Assembly: GCA_016715405.1 (NCBI GenBank)
Contig: JADKAE010000001.1
Coordinates: forward strand, 1 to 64,000
Reading direction: 5' to 3'
DNA from: Saprospiraceae bacterium
GTDB taxonomy: Bacteria; Bacteroidota; Bacteroidia; Chitinophagales; Saprospiraceae
Length of the DNA: 64,000 nt
In this document: positions 38,199 to 48,563 of the stretch, in pieces
Position numbering within the stretch: the first letter of the stretch is position 1
Layout of the letters: each line of letters begins with the position of its first letter
The notes under the pieces: generated by a model
Seen by the model: only the letters and a program-made list of their open reading frames with translations
Database searches by the model: none
What the model was told of the DNA's origin: nothing
Translations under genes and position numbers: made by a program

Positions 38199-39453
38199 TT
38201 AATTCACCCTCAACTGCCCATTCATCAGCATTGGCAATAGCCAATCTCGGAGTTCGGTGAGTTTTTGGTTTTCAATTTCTAAAATATCCTGTCTATTAAA
38301 ATTGGTTGGATAGTCTCAGAATATAATTTCACAATACTTTTAGCAGGAAGGCAAACTTTTATACCTTTTAAAGCAGAAGCTGAAATTTCCTTAAAAAGTT
38401 GAACCCACTGCATTATTCTCAATAGTTGGGATCATATTCTTAATGGAGTAATAGACAAATTCAGTTGAAAAACCCTTGTTAGGAATGAATGATTTGAAAC
38501 TTGATGGTTGTTACTTACTTCACGGGAAATAGCCAAATAACCTATTGGAGCCCTTGAACTGAAAAGTATTGTTCCCTTCGACATAATATTTAGTGAAGCG
38601 GATTTTATTCCTTTTTCAGTAACATCTAACTCACCTTTTGTTATAAATTTGTTGCCTACGTTTAGTGATAAATCTTTTGGAGTTATCCATGCTGTGCCGT
38701 TTGTTGTAAAATACTTTGCGACTTCACGAGGAGGTGTGCTTCCGCCAATAATTTCGCCTAAATCTTGAAGATATCCAACTTCCCACCCCTCCGGCACCTC
38801 CCTTTTCAACTCCTCATTCCAAACCATTTTACCGCCACTGGTTTTGTAGGGTTTGCCATTTTTATCGGGAAAATCAAACTGCACAAACCAATAATCGTAC
38901 AACGTTTTTGCCATGGCTTCCAACTCGGCATTGATGCGGTTGTTGAGTTCGATTTTGGAATCTAAGGTGGAAAGGACAGAGGCGATTTTTGTTGGGTAGT
39001 TCTGTCTGTTGGCATTTTGGTTTTAAGGTTCATCAAGACAACCTTATCCAATTCAGATTGCCCAGAACTACCAGTCATAAATGACATAAGTGTTTGCTCA
39101 AATGAAAACAAAGAATAGCTTAGACACTGTGCTTCATAGAACGAATTACATCTTAAAATCAGGATGTGAGAATCAACAATTAATCTATGATTTTCAGGCA
39201 CATTTGAAACAAATGCACATCTGCCTGCAGTCCCAGTACCAGTTGAATTGACTAATATATCTCCCTTATGGACAAATTTTGATTCTTGAATTTGTTTTGT
39301 ATCATCCGTAAATTGAGCAAATGAATAATTTATCGTGCCATTACGAATGCACTTCTGATTTAATACAATAATAGAGCTTGCGTCTACATATTTAGGTGTA
39401 ATTCCTTTTGTAGAAAAAACAACAAAATCAGAAACTGTTTTCCAATTATTCAT
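38199..39453 (-). CDS. hsdS: type I restriction-modification specificity subunit HsdS, frameshifted
   Basis: About 415 residues with two target-recognition domains. Part 1 (39453-38962) begins NNWKTVSDFVVFSTKGITPK and ends in the conserved MPTDRTTQQK. The next frame gives LDSKIELNNRINAELEAMAK and LYDYWFVQFDFPDKNGKPYK (central repeat), then part 2 (38923-38432) with EVPEGWEVGYLQDLGEIIGG and GIKSASLNIMSKGTILFSSR. A further shift leads to KGIKVCLPAKSIVKLYSE and the terminal ENQKLTELRDWLLPMLMNGQ. HsdS selects the bipartite DNA target of the complex. It overlaps hsdM by eight bases and is followed after one base by the giant helicase gene. Three one-base breaks. Confidence 0.85.
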
Positions 39454-41065
39454 ACTTCAACCTATTTAATTGTTTCTGAATTTCTTTTTCCAAAGTTTTC
39501 GATTCGGCAAAAAGGCTTTCTAAGTTGGTTTTAAAGCCCTTCAATTGGATTTCAAATTCTTTTGGTGTAATGTCGGTATATTCAATCTTCACTTCAAAAT
39601 ATTGCCCGGCACTAAAAGAGTATTTTTCTTTTATCTGCTCATAGCTTACCACAACGGTAAAATCTTCTTTTGCTTCGTGCTTATTAAAGGTTTCAATAAT
39701 CAATTGCTCTTCGGCTTCCTGAAAGCAACGTTTTTGGTTCTTGCCATCTTTTACCGTGGTGCCCAGTTTAGAAGCATCCATCAATACAATATCACCTTTA
39801 GTATTGGCTTTGTCCAAAAACAAAATAGACACATTGGTGCCTGTGGTGGCAAAAATATTGCTCGGCATACTCACCACACCCCGGAGCATTTTTTGTTCTA
39901 CCAAGCGTTCCCGTATTTTCTTTTCAATTCCTGTTTGGGCAGTAATAAAGCCAGTAGGGAACAACAATTGCAGCTCTACCTTTAGCAGAGAGAAAACATG
40001 ATTGCTGAATAAACAAAGGATAAATGGCCATACCGTTTTTATCCTTGTTAGGCACTTTGGGAAAGCCTGCAAAAAAGCGTTCGTTGTTTTGCTTGGTGTC
40101 CAAGTCGGCTACATAGTCGCTAAAGTCTAATTTGAATGGAGGATTAGAAACAATGTAATCAAAGGTCATCAGCTTGTCGCCAACTTTATGGAATGGTGAT
40201 TTTATTGTATTGCCTTGTATGATGTTTTGAATGGAGTGTACTAGGTTGTTCAATATCAAATTCAACCGCAACATACTGCTCGATTTCTGCGAAATATCCT
40301 GCGAATATATGGTACATCGGTCTTCGCCAATGGCATGTGCCAAATTCATTAACAAAGTACCCGAACCTGCTGATGGGTCGTAACAGGTTACATTGCTCAC
40401 TGGCTTATCTACCAATATAGCCGCCATGATTTTTGAAACGGCATGAGGCGTGTAATACTCGGCATATTTACCGCCACCGTCTTTGTTGTAATCTTTTATG
40501 AGGTATTCAAAAATAGTGGAGAAGAAATCGAATTTCTGATTGAAGATTTTCTCGAAACTGAAATTCACCAATTGGTTGATGATGGCTTTGCAGAAATTAT
40601 CACGCTGACTGCTGTCGGTAATGTAATTACTGATTTCATCGAACAAAACAATTTTGGCACCCGTGCCAGTTTTTACAGAGAAAATATCGTTATTAAAAAT
40701 GGCAATATCCCGCAGGGTATCGTCAAAGAACTTGGCAAATTCTTCTTTGTCTTGCTTGTTGTACAGGTTAGAGAGGTAATGCTCCCTTTTCAGTTTGGCA
40801 CTATCGGGGTTCATACGCAACAGCAGCATTTCATATTGTTTGTCGCTGTATTGGGCTATTTCTTTTCCCAGCTTTCGGCTGCTGCCAGTTTGGGTTCTAA
40901 TTGCTTTACTTCATACCCGAATTTATCGTTCATGAATTTATACAAAAAAACCTGGGTAATGATTTTGAATTCATTACCATCGTTTCCCAGTCCATAGGAG
41001 GTACAAACACCTTTCAGGTTATCAATCAGCTCCTTTGTTTGTGCCGTAAAATCTTGTGTCACCAT
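39446..41065 (-). CDS. hsdM: type I restriction-modification N6-adenine methyltransferase HsdM, frameshifted
   Basis: About 540 residues in three frames (41065-40856, 40829-39924, 40072-39446). HsdM N-terminal domain: QTKELIDNLKGVCTSYGLGN. Methyltransferase motif I CYDPSAGSGTLLMNLAHAIG and motif IV DYIVSNPPFKLDFSD (NPPF) are intact, followed by RGVVSMPSNIFATTGTNVSI and ILFLDKANTKGDIVLMDASK. The C-terminal part is a coiled coil. It methylates adenine in the target set by HsdS. Breaks near 40855 and 39965. The start overlaps the end of hsdR by seven bases. Confidence 0.9.
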
Positions 41066-44000
41066 GCTCTATTTCCTTGATATTCGTTCATATATTCTTT
41101 TACCAAACAGGTATTGATGTATTTAGCTGATTCGGGGTCGAGCTCATTTTGTGTTGCCCAAAACTGCCAATCACCATTTGTATCATCAGCTTGTCAAAAT
41201 AGCTTTCGTTATTCAATATGTTGGTATTAATCAGCACTTTTTCATCTACCTGTTTTTAATATCCATCAGCGTTTCGCAAATTTCACTTTCCGTTTGGAGA
41301 TGTTGCCTTTCTCCAATATGCGTTTGTGTATCCGGGCATACTTGGTATCGTTTTCGTATTTCGCTTTCAATAGGTTGTTTTTGCGGTTGAGTTCGGTTAC
41401 CTGGTCGTAAATCTGTTTCAGGGAACCTATGTTATTTCGCATATCTTCCTGTGTTATTTCATCCAGATTTTTCTTATCAAACAAGCGTTTCAGCTCATCA
41501 TATAAACTGACAAACTGTGGATCGTTTTGATCGAAATTGCCACCCAAGGCTTCTCGGGTTTTGCGAAGCATATCTTTTAATTCATCGGCAATCACCATTT
41601 CTTCTTCCGAAATTTTTCGGAACATGAACAGCACATTTTCCAAAGCTACGTTGAGCAAATTGGTCGTATCTACATTGTTTTCGATGTTGGCTTTCAGGTT
41701 GAGTAAATCCAAATGGCGTGCTGCTTCATTGTATAATTGATTCAACTTTATGAAATCAACTTTCTCCAACATGTCAAAGTGTCCATACAACCGGATAAGG
41801 TTGTACAGATTTTTAGCATTCTCCAATGCCTTTTTTATATCCAAAACCGTGTTGCGGTCTTCAATCTGGCTAATTTGCTGAGAGAATACTTCTGCATTTT
41901 TCAAATCATAATAAAACAACTTTTCCTTGATGATTTTAATTTCTTCTTCAATCTCTTCTTTCGATTTAAAGAGGTTCGAATAGTTTTGCATTTCATCGCC
42001 CAGTTCGGCTTGCAGTTCGTCAAAATATGCTTTGTTGGTAGCATCAAACTCTTTAGTGATGTCGGCAAAGTCAACCACATAGCCGTATCTGAATTTCTTG
42101 TATGGTCGGTTTACCCTTGTGAGGGTTTGCAACAGGTTATGGTTTTTAATTACCCTGCCAATGTAGAGTTTCTTTAATCGCTTGGCATCAAAACCGGTGA
42201 GCAGCATATTGTACACAAACAGAATGTCAATTTTTCCATCTTTAAAATCATCCACTTCATCTTTGCGGTCATCTTTTGAGCCAATATCATGCAAAATCAA
42301 AGAAGCAACCAAGCTTTTGCTTTGGTCCGCTTTATAGATACCGTATTCCGAAGCAGGCTCGGCAGCCATCATATAAGACTCAACTGCTTCAACCGTTTTC
42401 TGTGTGGGGTTGTATTTGCTGATGAAAATTTCAAACAACTTCCGGGCTTGTTCGGCACTGTCACAAACCACCATTGCACCAATCGAATGGTCGCCAAAGC
42501 GAATTCTGCTTTTGATGAAATCCTGAATGATGTAATCCAGCATAGGCTCTGCAAACTTTGCATGAGCATAGATGATGCGTTTGTCGGCATCACCTTTTAA
42601 TATTTCAACTTCTTTGAGTGCTTCCTTCAATTGAAACTTGTAGGTAGTTTCAATATCCTCACGAATGAGTTTTAAAGGTGTAGCCATCCGCAATAGAAGC
42701 GTTATAGTAATACTTGTGAATGTAGTTGCCAAACGTAGCACGGGAATTTCTATCGTTGCCGATTAAAGGCGTTCCTGTTAAACCAATCAAATGGCTTTTC
42801 TGTCAGAATTGAAAAGGTTGGCAAGAAACTACCCGTAGGATTGTAACTACGGTGTACTTCATCCAGAAAATAAATTCGTTGTGTGCTGATGTCATAATCA
42901 TTAGCTTTCAGTATATCGGTATCGTCTTTAAATTTCTGAATATTTACAACGGTAATTTCCCTTTTGCCAGAAAGGTTGTGAATGGCTTGTTGGGTTCTGA
43001 AATTGCGAAGCAAATCGTCTTTTGAATTTACGGTATGTACAATCAAACCACGACTTGTAAATTCTCGTTTCGCCTGATTCATTAAATCAATACGGTCAAC
43101 AATAAAATAGAACTTAGGAACAATTCCTTTTTGCTGATAATAGTCGGTCAGGTATTTTACATTGTAATAAGCAAGAGCCGTTTTTCCGCTTCCTTGGGTG
43201 TGCCAGATAATTCCTTTCTTAATTCCATCATTCAGTTTTCGTTCAATGGCTTTGGTGGCAAACAACTGCGGATAACGCATGATGTGTTTTTCCAATCCTT
43301 TTTCTTCGTTCACATAAGCGATGCTGTACTTCAAAATCATTGCAAAGCGGTCTTTGCTGAATAGCGAAGTAAGAATGCGATTGGTTGGCGAGTTGGGTTC
43401 TTTGTTGGTAATAAATTCAGGTGAATGTTTGATGGCAGAAAGGTTATTGTCTTTCAAAACCAAATTCTCCAAATCATCTTCTTCTGGTTTCAGCAAGGTT
43501 ACCAAATCAAGTTTTTCTTCTTCTCTGAAACAATTGAAGTTAGCAGAAGCATAAGAAGTAGAAGCATAAAATGCACCTTGAATCGGTTCGATAGATTCAA
43601 TATCGTATTCCATGTTGTTGGAGAATACAAGCACCTGCGAGATATTGATAAACTTTCGGAATTTCTTGTTCTTGAATCGAATATTGATGCGGTCTCTTTC
43701 CTGCAAAACGCCTTCTTGGTTGTTCGGCTTCTTTACTTCTATGAATGCCAGCGGCATGCCGTTTATCAGCAGGGTTATATCTGGTCTGAATTCGTCATCC
43801 CCGTTTTTGTAGGTGAGTTCGGTTACAGCATGGAATGAATTATTGTTGAAGTCTTTAAAGTCTATCAGTTTTGTGCCGGAAGTAGCAGTGAGCATATTAT
43901 AAAATGCTTCGCCTAAATCTTCATTGTCTAAAACCAAAGAAACATCTTCCAACAATCGTTTTATCTCACCTTGTTCCATTACAGGATTGATGCGTTGAAT

Positions 44001-44138
44001 GCTTTCCTCAAAAATGTCAGTGAAAATATTGGTATCAATATTCCATTTAGCCTTTGATAGCGAAACATATAGATACCCCAGTCTGCACAGGTGCAGAATA
44101 GCGGGGATTTTCACTCTTGTATTTTCGTTAAAGGCCAT
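41059..44138 (-). CDS. hsdR: type I restriction-modification endonuclease/translocase HsdR, frameshifted
   Basis: About 1,025 residues. Frame 44138-42750 has the N-terminal nuclease (DEFRPDITLLINGMPLAFIE followed by VKKPN, a PD-(D/E)XK arrangement), Walker A KGIIWHTQGSGKTALAYYN and the DExH-like box YFLDEVHRSYNPTGSF. It breaks after WFNRNAFNRQR; the adjacent frames give LIGLTGTPLIGND, then frame 42741-41266 gives the second helicase lobe (LFVYNMLLTGFDAKRLKKLY, LLQTLTRVNRPYKKFRYGY). A last shift near 41270 yields LMDIKKQVDEKVLINTNI-like text and ends ESAKYINTCLVKEYMNEYQG at TGA 41059-41061. It translocates and cuts unmodified DNA. Confidence 0.9.
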
Positions 44139-44382
44139 AATTTAATTACCCAATTTTTAAAGCGTGTTAATATAGTAATTATTGTCGGTTCGCTGGCGAT
44201 TAAATGGCTCTTTTTCGTTTTGCAAAGAGTTGGATTACTCACTATTTGTTTGTTTTTTTAGGTGTTCGTAAATGCTTCGCATTTTGTGTGTCGGATAAAA
44301 TCAAATGTGTCATGCTCCAAATTTGCACGTCAGCCCGCATGACGTAAAACCATTATTATCAGCCGTTTTTCTGTCTTTAGCG

Positions 44383-45413
44383 TCAAAACAAACTTGTCTG
44401 AAAAGGTTTTGTTGGCTTGTTTTTCGGGTCATTTGATTTATTGTCTGTGTTAATTTGTCCATTAACTTTAGCAATTTCTTCTTGTGGATGTTCATCTAAA
44501 AAATTTACGATGTCCATTCCATTTGAAAACTCAATACCACCCAATTTGATTAAGTCAACGTTGCCTTGTGGTGCAGGTTTAAAAACTTTCGGACTTAAAA
44601 CAAAAACAGGAATACCCATTTTTAGGGCTGATTTACCTGCATCAAATGTTCCACTCATTTTCCCTTCACTATCTCTTTCAGGTCCTGATTTAATTATGAC
44701 AATGGCTTTTGACATTGCACAAACTAGTTTATTTCTCGTCATTGCATTTTGTCCAGAAAATTTTTCATGCGGGGCAAATTGTGTTACAAATAATGAATTT
44801 TTTTTCCAGTTCAAATCTTTGATTTCTCGTTTTATAAAAATGTGATTTGTTCCAAAGCTTAAAATCATTGTTGTCGTTCCATGGGCTTCTAATGCTCCTA
44901 AATGAGCTGATATATCAACTCCTTTAGCATAACCAGATGTAACATTTATGCCGTGTTCTGCTAATTTTTGTGCTATGCTTTTGGTTATTGTTATTTCAAA
45001 ATCTCCAACATCTCTTGCACCAACAATGGAAACGCCTTTTTGATTTAGTAGTGGCAAAAAACCTATACAATAAAGTATTGGTGGTGCATTGTCTTGCATA
45101 TTTTGGAGAACCGACTTTGGGTAACGGTCATCATCAAGTCCAATAATCGTAACTCCGTCTGATTTGAGTTTTCAAAATTGCTGCATAGCCTATCATCATT
45201 TTCTAAGGAAGGAAAACAAGAGAAATTTGCTCTTGATAATTTCCCTCGTCCTATTTCAGGAAATAGCCTTTGCAATTCATTATCACCTAAGTCAAACAAA
45301 TCATTGATTGAAAGATTGTTTGCTTGAAGATTTTCGTAAATGTAGTGTATGCTTTTAGCTCCAAATCCTGGAGCATTTGAAAGCATATACCAAGAAAATT
45401 CTTTATTTCTCAT
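44383..45413 (-). CDS. DprA/Smf-like Rossmann-fold protein, frameshifted
   Basis: About 340 residues. The N-terminal frame (45413-45063) starts RNKEFSWYMLSNAPGFGAKS with a helix-hairpin-like region. After a shift near 45130, YPKSVLQNMQDNAPPILYCI and the DprA core follow (45099-44383): KGVSIVGARDVGDFEITITK, GINVTSGYAKGVDISAHLGA and FKPAPQGNVDLIKLGGIEF. DprA normally loads RecA on incoming single-stranded DNA. Here its start codon overlaps the stop of a phosphoribosyltransferase gene (ATGA) and it lies just upstream of the hsd operon. The context suggests a defence-associated paralogue and not the competence protein. Confidence 0.78.
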
Positions 45414-46004
45414 CTCTTTGAACGTGTTTTTGTTATTGTCAGAACGTAAACGCTCCTTGCTTTTCCTTTTTCATTATTATGTCGCACACTGCATTTAATG
45501 TTTCCCCTGAACGGTAAAGGTCGTCAAAAAGCAAGACATCTTTACCATTTAGAGCATTAAAGTTAATGCTGAACGCATCTTTCAGAATTTCCTTTCTTGT
45601 GTCAGGGTCTTCAATTTCTTTGAGTTGAGAAGTTGATTTCACTTTTTAAGCGTTGTAAAGTCAATTGGCAAACTGACAAGTCGCCCGATTGATTTTGCCA
45701 TTTCATAAACTGGCTGAAAGTCTCTTGTTGTGTCCGAAGGTGGTATTGGAATTATAAGGTCAAGCTGCCATTTTCTTTTGTATTTGTTTAAAAAGTCTGC
45801 GGCAGGTCTCGCTATAGTGTCAACACGGTATTGTTCCTTCCAATATTTTAAGCGGTAAAGTTCTTCAGCAATTGGTGGTCTTTTGGTGTCCCACCCAGTT
45901 ATGTTTCCGTCTTTGTCTTTTATAGGGTGGCTTGATGAAGTATGAAGGTCTAATGCCCATCCTTCGTTCCAGTGTCCGTTTAATGCTTGTGGATTGATTT
46001 CCAT
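45410..46004 (-). CDS. ComF-like phosphoribosyltransferase, frameshifted
   Basis: About 197 residues. Frame 46004-45639 begins EINPQALNGHWNEGWALDLH and has IIPIPPSDTTRDFQPVYEMA, a ComF-like strand. An A5 run near 45640 shifts the frame to QLKEIEDPDTRKEILKDAFS and the PRPP-binding loop KDVLLFDDLYRSGETLNAVC. A second shift near 45455 gives SVYVLTITKTRSKR and a TGA that overlaps the ATG of the DprA-like gene. The FDDLYRSGET loop is a classic PRTase motif. The substrate is unknown. Confidence 0.75.
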
Positions 46005-46520
46005 ATACGTTGTCTTATAAAAGTCTTCTTGATGCTATTCATGCTCATATGTATATAAATCTCGCTCGCCTTAGCGTTTTGAACAGATGCGTAGCGAAAG
46101 CTCCAAAACATCCAACACATATCGTAAAAATAGTGTTTTCTGCCTAATTCAATATACGTCTGAGCAATTTTTTTGTTGCAAAAAAGCCGAAAAAATATAG
46201 TCTAATGTGTTAATAACCAGCATCACCCCCATCTCTTCATCACAAAAATCACAGACTACATAGCCCAAACGGCTGCTAGCTCCGGAGAAGCGCTTTGTGG
46301 CCTGGGTGATATTTCGCTCCTCTGGAGCTTCTTGTTGAGCTGTTTTTTTCTACCAATAGTTTGCCCTTCCAGGGCTTGCCGTATTTTCTCAAACCGGTCA
46401 CCATTTGTGACCAGTTCGATAAATTAGGGGTGCATCCCATAAATCCTGTTCAAGACGCCCCCGTAGCCAGCATTCTTTGAACAGATTCCCTGGCGGGAAA
46501 AACCACCGCCTGTTTGGATT
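46005..46520. other. intergenic region with hairpins, no gene
   Basis: About 515 bases without a credible gene. Contents: the inverted repeat GGTCACCATTTGTGACC near 46397-46413; GCTCCGGAG (near 46278) facing CTCCTCTGGAGC about 40 bases on; and the half-element ATAAATCCTGTTCAAGAC near 46440, which is repeated within the hairpin at 48433-48504. These look like non-coding repeats at a gene-cluster border. Confidence 0.45.
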
Positions 46521-47204
46521 TTACCTTGGGTAAGGTGGTATGCGGGTGCTTCTGCCGTTGCCTTCCATAAATGGGTGGGCTATGTTCATTTCTACATATT
46601 TGTTTACGATTTCATCAAAGGTATTTTCAGGCATTTTTTCTATTTGTTTTAATGTGTCGCCCAAAAAGTGTGATACGGCAAACTGAAAACCGCCTTTCGA
46701 AATATTTTTTTGCCTGATTTGCCCTGCAAAATCATACAAGCCCCCAAACAAATAAGCGTGAATTTGTTGCAAGCCTTTTATTGTGCCCACTTCTATGCTG
46801 TTGATAAACGAGCTATCAAACAAAGCATAAGCCTTTGTTTTACTTTTTCCGTCAATGCTTTCATCACTGTAGGTAAACCATTCAATAAACCTATTTGCTT
46901 TTGTTCCGGGAAAAGTTTTACCCAATGCAATAATGCCGTTGTAATCGAGCATATCGGCTAATCGCTTTTTGCCATCAGGGGCAAGAAATTTCAACTGGGT
47001 AGTGGCACTAACCACTTGACTGTTTTCTTTCTTTAATTTGGCTTTAAGATATTTCCAATAGTTGCGAGTTTTGGTGTAGTCGTCTTGGTTGGTAAGCAAA
47101 GCTACAATATCCAATACCGAAAACCACCACTTGGCGTTTTCTTCGTCCCAAACAGCCCGCACTTCGCGGTCATCAAAAAAACGTATGGATATTTTTGAAC
47201 TCAT
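46521..47204 (-). CDS. BRO-N / Fic fusion protein, C-terminally truncated
   Basis: 227 residues. The N-terminal BRO-N-like domain (SIRFFDDREVRAVWDEENAK, WWFSVLDIVALLTNQ and YWKYLKAKLKKENSQVV), of the phage antirepressor type, is followed by a Fic domain starting AYALFDSSFINSIEVGTIKG with the complete motif HPFMEGNGRSTR. The frame then ends after IPPYPR, so the C-terminal helices are missing, by frameshift or true truncation. It overlaps the GxxExxY gene by four bases (ATGA). Fic domains modify proteins with AMP; BRO-N domains bind DNA. This pairing is seen in prophage-like toxin genes. Confidence 0.75.
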   Translation of the reverse strand: MSSKISIRFFDDREVRAVWDEENAKWWFSVLDIVALLTNQDDYTKTRNYWKYLKAKLKKENSQVVSATTQLKFLAPDGKKRLADMLDYNGIIALGKTFPGTKANRFIEWFTYSDESIDGKSKTKAYALFDSSFINSIEVGTIKGLQQIHAYLFGGLYDFAGQIRQKNISKGGFQFAVSHFLGDTLKQIEKMPENTFDEIVNKYVEMNIAHPFMEGNGRSTRIPPYPR

Positions 47205-47637
47205 CGACTGAACTTTTGATTTGAATGATTCTCTTGATTTAGCTGATTGAATTTCGGATTAATAAGTCGCTTGAACTCCAAACTATTTGCTCCGAAATTT
47301 ATTAGCATACCTATTTCAAGATTGTATGCTTCTAAATAGTTAATGGCTTGAGCTAAATGAACATCTTCTAATTTTACAAGTGCCTTAATCTCTACCGAAA
47401 CAACTTCTTCTACCAAGAAATCTACTCGCCTTTTGCCTATTTGTTCTTCTTTATAAAAAATGGGCATTTCAAATTCCCTGGCAAAAGACAAGCCTTGCAA
47501 TGCCATTTCCTTTCTAATGCCCTTTGATAAATCACTTCTTGAAAACCATTGCCCAAAATTTTATGCACTTCCATTGAGCAACCAATTATTTTGCCTGTCA
47601 ACTCTGAATATTTGTATTGTTCCTTAATCATAGTCAA
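47201..47637 (-). CDS. GxxExxY family protein, frameshifted
   Basis: About 140 residues in two frames (47637-47437 and 47506-47201). It begins EQYKYSELTGKIIGCSMEVH and has KILGNGFQEVIYQRAL, the defining GxxExxY motif (GNGFQEVIY). The second frame shows FEMPIFYKEEQIGKRRVDFL and VEEVVSVEIKALVKLEDVHL, i.e. D...ExK, as in PD-(D/E)XK-like folds. The one-base shift lies near 47500. It starts four bases after the RhuM-like gene. Confidence 0.8.
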
Positions 47638-47641
47638 TCAT

Positions 47642-48310
47642 TTAATCAGCGTTAATCAAAGGTTCAGACACTTTCAACTGCCCTGCAAATGCTTTTTGAA
47701 GGATGGATTTTTTCAGTTCTTTCAAATCGGCTATTTTCTTTTGATACACCGCTTCCAACTTTTGAGTTTCGGCAAAGAACATTTGGGTGGCTTTATCACT
47801 GGGGTCGTAGTCGCTGCTGAGGGCAAACAAGTCGCGTACTTTTTGGTAAAAACGCTTTTCAGAAGCCCGGATATCGCGGACGCGCTCTAGCAGTTCATCA
47901 AAGTAATCCGGTCTGCCGTCGGGGTTTTTCAGGCGCTCGTCATCCATCACAAAGCCCTTTACCATGTATTCTTTCAGGTGCCGGTTGGCCCATATCCTGA
48001 ATTGGGTGCCGCGTTTGCTCCGCACCCGAAAGCCAATGGCCAGAATCATGTCCAGGGAATAGAAGGCGACTTCATAAAGTTTGCCATCAGTGGCAGTTGT
48101 AAAGTAATTATTTACAACTGAATTTGCATCTAACTCTTTTTCTTCCAGTATATTAGATATATGCTGGCCTATGTTTTGTTTCGAGGTGTCAAAAAGTAAA
48201 GCGAGTTGATTTTGGTTCATCCACACCATTCCGTCTTTGGCATAAAGCGTCACATTGGCCTTGCCGTCTGCAGTATTGTAGATAATTATTTTGCCTTGTT
48301 CGTCCGTCAT
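47642..48310 (-). CDS. RhuM family protein with an HsdS-type C-terminal tail
   Basis: 222 residues. Residues about 1-185 are a normal RhuM start: KIIIYNTADGKANVTLYAKD, GMVWMNQNQLALLFDTSKQN, YFTTATDGKLYEVAFYSLDM and LAIGFRVRSKRGTQFRIWA, reaching the KATQMFFAETQ region. The expected RhuM end is absent. Instead the protein ends KLEAVYQKKIADLKELKKSI and LQKAFAGQLKVSEP, which is the conserved C-terminal repeat of type I specificity subunits. It thus looks like a recombination-made chimera next to a type I locus. RhuM itself is of unknown function. Confidence 0.8.
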   Translation of the reverse strand: MTDEQGKIIIYNTADGKANVTLYAKDGMVWMNQNQLALLFDTSKQNIGQHISNILEEKELDANSVVNNYFTTATDGKLYEVAFYSLDMILAIGFRVRSKRGTQFRIWANRHLKEYMVKGFVMDDERLKNPDGRPDYFDELLERVRDIRASEKRFYQKVRDLFALSSDYDPSDKATQMFFAETQKLEAVYQKKIADLKELKKSILQKAFAGQLKVSEPLINAD

Positions 48311-48432
48311 TCCAGCACTGTTTTTTCCTGTTTCCGCGTTTTTGTTTCAAAGCAAGCTAAGGAATTTTTGTTTCATTGAAAAGAACTTGTTTGGGGCTTT
48401 TTGGGGCATTATACACTCTACACAATCCTGTC

Positions 48433-48504
48433 TATCTTTTAATCCTACAAATCCTGTTCAAGACACCCAAGTTGTCTGAACAGGATTTTTAGGATTAAAA
48501 GATA
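48433..48504. repeat. long imperfect inverted repeat
   Basis: Left arm 48433-48465 (TATCTTTTAATCCT...ATCCTGTTCAAGACA) pairs with right arm 48473-48504 (TGTCTGAACAGGATT...AGGATTAAAAGATA), with few mismatches and a seven-base loop. A shorter copy of one half (AAATCCTGTTCAAGAC) is near 46440. This element sits at the border between the AT-rich island and the GC-rich block. Confidence 0.65.
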
Positions 48505-48534
48505 TACAAGATCGCGACATTCACCCTCCAAAAT

Positions 48535-48563
48535 CAGCAAATCAGCAAATCAGCAAATCAGCA
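48535..48563. repeat. tandem repeat of 8 bases (AATCAGCA)
   Basis: About three and a half copies of AATCAGCA in tandem. The likely end of the amidohydrolase gene (minus strand) runs into this repeat. The other gaps in this GC-rich cluster also carry short tandem repeats, each with its own unit. Confidence 0.6.

Noticed and set aside
44142..44382. Possible attC-like site or small gene upstream of hsdR
   Set aside because: Contains short inverted bits (TGACG/CGTCA) but no extended pairing and no coding frame with family character.
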